Part shown: positions 60,701-64,000 of the stretch, in pieces
Numbering within the stretch: the first letter of the stretch is position 1
How the letters are laid out: every line of letters starts with the position of its first letter
Origin: Anseranas semipalmata
Taxonomy: Eukaryota > Chordata > Aves > Anseriformes > Anseranatidae
Direction: 5' to 3'
Assembly: GCA_013399115.1 (NCBI GenBank)
Contig: VXAA01003374.1
Coordinates: forward strand, 337,826-401,825
Length of the DNA stretch: 64,000 nucleotides
Notes under the pieces: generated by a model
Told to the model about the DNA's origin: nothing
Seen by the model: only the letters and a program-made list of their open reading frames with translations
Databases searched by the model: none
Made by a program: the position numbers and the translations under genes

Positions 60701-63631
60701 TGCAGCATCAAGCACTGATCTTGGCAATTCGTGATGGCTTCTTAACACTGTGTGTATTTTAATAGCTTTATGCACTTGGAAAACTGATTTATGAGCAGTA
60801 GCTTTGTTTGCTTATGTATAGAATTTATTACATGAACCAGAATGCATGTTTTTCTTAGAGGGCTCGGTTCTCTGTCTCTGAATAGCATCCCAGCTCATTT
60901 ATTCTGTTGACAGCTGGCACAATGTGCTGCTAATACACCCTTGGTTTATTAGGCATTAGCAGCTACACATCAGCTGTCTCAAAGCTTTTTGGCATGCTAC
61001 ATTAAATACCACTTAAAGCACAAGGCAAATTTCTCCAGCATGCCTCGGCTCAAACTTAGGGGGAGACAGTGAGACTTGGGCACTGGTGCTGTCCAAAGGA
61101 AACTGGTGGTGTCGGTCTGAATTAACACTGACATTAGGATTAAGGACTTTGAGACCTCATCTCAGAACTGTCTGCGTGTGTTGCTTGCAGTACTTCTGTG
61201 GCCTTAAATAATCTCAAAGGAAATGCCTTGCCCCGGCAAGTGTCTCTGGTACCCCTGAGCCCTCAGCAAACAAAATTAAAAGAGGCAACCTGGTGTTTTT
61301 TCCAAGCTTGCTACTGGGCAGCTCCAGCCTTGCTGATTGCAGTGGGAAGTTGTGGAATTCAGTGCTTTTCCAGAAACTCATCCGAAAAACAGTGGTATCC
61401 TTGCATAGTGTCTTTTGTAACACATCAACGCATCTCACCAGGGACCCTGTGGTTCTTCATATGTTCAACGTCTGTGCAAGGTACCTCTTAACACAAAATG
61501 CTTTGCATGAGCTCTTTTCTACCTCTGCTTTATTTCGTAGGTAGCCAAAAATCTTTCCTCCAGTGTCCCCTTCTCAAATCAAGCCAAACAATGGGCATTG
61601 CAACCCACCTAGCGGCTGGTTCATCTGCAGAAAGGCAGGAGAAAAGGAGAGAGAGCCAAAGGCTGCAGACTTCCCCTCATCCTTCACCTCCTCTTCAGGA
61701 TCAGCATACAGGGTAATAGTATTTACTCCTACACGTTTCCTGAGTGTACATAACCAGCTTTTAAACTCTTGGTTCCTGGACTCTGGCCTTCCCCAGCAAT
61801 CAGATGCACCAGAGCAGCATCGAGCACTGAAAAGCAATAGAATAAGAAAGGCACTTTATGTATAAGGGTTTTCTGAGATCCAATTTCATATTTTCTCTTC
61901 TAGTTCATGTAGTCTCCTGTTTTTCCTCTCCCCCTTTCTGTTTTGCGGGGTGTTTGGTGGGATGCGTGACTTTCAATTAATGTTCTTTCATGCTGATGAG
62001 GGAGGAAGTCTTGGCATGTCCAGTTGTGCATGCTTTAAGGCATGTGATAAAAATATAAGGTTTTGCCATCACATAACTGAGTGCTGCAGAAACGTACATT
62101 CTGGGGTCACTGCAACTTAAGTATTTTTAAGTCTATGTGTAAATTAAATGATATTTGCTGGTGATGTATCCCTTACTGGTGTTGAGAATCTCATCTGCTT
62201 CACTGAAAATAGCTTTTAGGTTTTTGGGTAGCAGAATTTGACAGCTGGCTGGTCATTTCAACGAGGCATAACCCTGCCTTTGCAGTGTGAGTGTAGCTGT
62301 GCAGACCACAGTCGCTTCCTCCAAGGCTGGTCCGTGACATGGTTGTGCAGCACATGAAAAAACATCTTCATATTCTAGTGCCTCCCTTTGGAACTGTATC
62401 AGCACATGCAGCTTCTTGACAGCTTTTCTAATTTCAAAGCACCTGCATCAGAATTAATGAGAGCAAAATGAGTTGCAAAGGGTCTTTGCAATGACTCTTC
62501 TATGGTGAGAGGTGGGGTGGCACAGCCTGGTCTTGCTGCCACATTCCTGCATGGCTTGCTGAATTTAACCTCTTGTGGAAGATGAATTTGTTGTACCTCA
62601 GAGAATTAACACTTTTGCCTCATATTAGTCTAGTGTGTGTTTGTTGTTGTTGTTTTTGTTTGTTTGTTTTGTTTTTACAGAGTTGCTTGAAGGCATTGAC
62701 CACATCCTTTGTTTTCCGTACGTCAAAATACCATCTCAATTTTCTTTAACATTCAGTAAACCACTGATGCTTTGGCTGAATTTTCTCCTATATGTTTACT
62801 TTGAACATACAAACCCTGAATTCCATCCATTTAGCTTTTATTGCTTTAAGTGCTGGAATCACTTTTTTGTACCATTTCAGTTTGCACCAGTGTGCTGCGT
62901 GTTGGTTTAAAAATCAGTCATGGGTGCTTTCAAACTGACTTCTAGTTGTAGCTTCTCTCTGTCTCCTGATCCTCCGTGTATCTGCAGGAGGAGGACTTTG
63001 CTGGTGCTGGTAAACTCTCCCAAACAAAGTGTTTCTGGCATCCTTCCTTGCCTTGGGGTGTTTGGTGGTGGCAGCAGCAACATGTTGCACAGCTCTGGGG
63101 GGGCTCCAAGATCTTTGAGCCCTTCTGGTGCAGGTGGTTTTCACCACTGCTGGATTTCCTTCCCATGTAGACATCCCTACAGTCCCTTGCAGTTGTTTGT
63201 TTGCCTGACTTCTTTGAATTGACGAGTCAAGTCTTCCCAGCTCTTGACAAATGCTCATTTGGGGTCTTGGAGAAATGATGGTACACGTTGTCCTTTCTCA
63301 ATGGCATCCCAAAGCAGAGCTGCAAGCTGGCTGCTGCTAAGGACTTGGTTCAGCTCCAGCAAAGACCAGCTTCAGACACTCACCAGTGCTGCTAGAAGAC
63401 AAAACCAGAAAATTTTGTTTAAAAATCTCAGCGCCCTCATGCGTTTCACTTCTGTACAAGTGCAATTGTCTTTGTATTACTAGAACACCTTACAAGAACA
63501 TGTAACTTTTTAAAAATAAGAGCCAATTCTGGAAAAACTTACTGTTGACAGAAATAACACTGCCTGTTCTCTGTTTTCTGTGGTGAAGTGTAACATTGTC
63601 TCTGTTCAACACCTTCATTTAGCAGCACAGT

Positions 63632-64000
63632 ATAGAATAGAATCGTTTAGGTTGGAAAAGACCTCCAAGATCATCCACTCCAACTGTTAACCTGTCTACC
63701 ACTAAACCATGTGCCTAAGCACCTCATCTACATGTTTTTTGGAGACCTCCAGGGATGGTGGCTCAACCACTTCCCTGGGCAGCCTGTTCCAATCCCTAAC
63801 AACCCTTTCAGTAAAGAAATTTTTCCTAATATCCAACCTAAACCTCCCCTGGTGCAACTTTAGCCCATTCCCCCTCGTCCTATCACTTGACATGTGGGAG
63901 AAGAGACCAATCCCCACCTCGCTGCAGCCTCCTTTGAGGTGCCTGTAGAGAGCCCCTGAGCCTCCTCTTCTCCAGGCTAAACAACCCCAGCTCCCTCAGC
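63632..64000 (-). mobile_element. CR1 LINE 3' portion, reverse orientation, cut by window end
   Basis: It begins tatagaatagaatcgtttag then gttggaaaagacctccaaga, the reverse complement of the CR1 3' end, and continues through the 3' UTR into the last part of ORF2. The minus-strand frame 63702-63917 reads [20 protein letters not shown], characteristic of the CR1 ORF2 C-terminus. It is the least decayed CR1 in the window and extends past the right edge. Confidence 0.95.

Larger units (their letters stand above)
54731..63631. other. Intergenic region downstream of RGCC
   Basis: No exon of a known gene is recognised on either strand. By human synteny the 3' end of VWA8 on the minus strand should come next, but I see no part of it. 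T runs lie at 55266-55290 and 57715-57735. A segment at about 60890-61050 looks like a regulatory element. Short overlapping frames at 59.4-60.3 kb have no homology I know. Confidence 0.5.

Noticed and set aside
62914..63258. Overlapping frames of about 100 codons on both strands, considered as the 3' end of VWA8
   Set aside because: No resemblance to VWA8 that I can recognise. Open frames on both strands suggest composition rather than coding.
1..64000. Searched by eye for CRISPR arrays, bacterial operons, tRNA or rRNA genes and viral genes
   Set aside because: None was seen. The window is ordinary bird nuclear DNA with two known genes.

Overview
The window looks like bird nuclear DNA. The genes have vertebrate GT-AG introns. 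Three pieces of CR1 LINE are present, including the 8-bp ATTCTGTG 3' tail typical of avian CR1. Repeat density is low, and the NAA16-RGCC gene order matches human 13q14.11 (from memory), a segment that corresponds to part of bird chromosome 1. The species cannot be named from the sequence.

Layout: (1) 1-13845 holds no exon I can recognise and is best read as one long intron of NAA16. (2) 13846-24715 carries the last 11 coding exons of NAA16 on the + strand. They encode 527 residues with every splice phase agreeing and no frame break. The N-terminal part of the gene lies upstream of the window. A 3' UTR follows, with several AATAAA signals between 25.1 and 26.25 kb. (3) About 26.3-40.5 kb is intergenic, with a short CR1 relic, a possible small spliced transcript at 28.8-30.3 kb and some enhancer-like stretches. 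(4) 40.5-41.2 kb is a CpG island broken by a 135-base N gap. The gap probably hides the first exon of RGCC. (5) RGCC coding exons 2-5 lie on the + strand at 40810-41007, 51146-51253, 52719-52781 and 54363-54370. A 10.1-kb intron with two CR1 copies separates the first two. Its poly(A) signal is at 54709. (6) 54.73-63.63 kb is intergenic with no recognised gene. (7) 63632-64000 is a reverse-strand CR1 that runs off the window.

The two genes are neighbours but not functional partners. NAA16 is an auxiliary, ribosome-anchoring subunit of an N-terminal acetyltransferase (NatA type). RGCC is a small cell-cycle and complement-response regulator. I see no strong evidence for a new biological system. 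The best leads are the possible small secreted-peptide transcript between the genes, the unexplained 13.8-kb exon-free stretch, and the assembly gap over the RGCC start.
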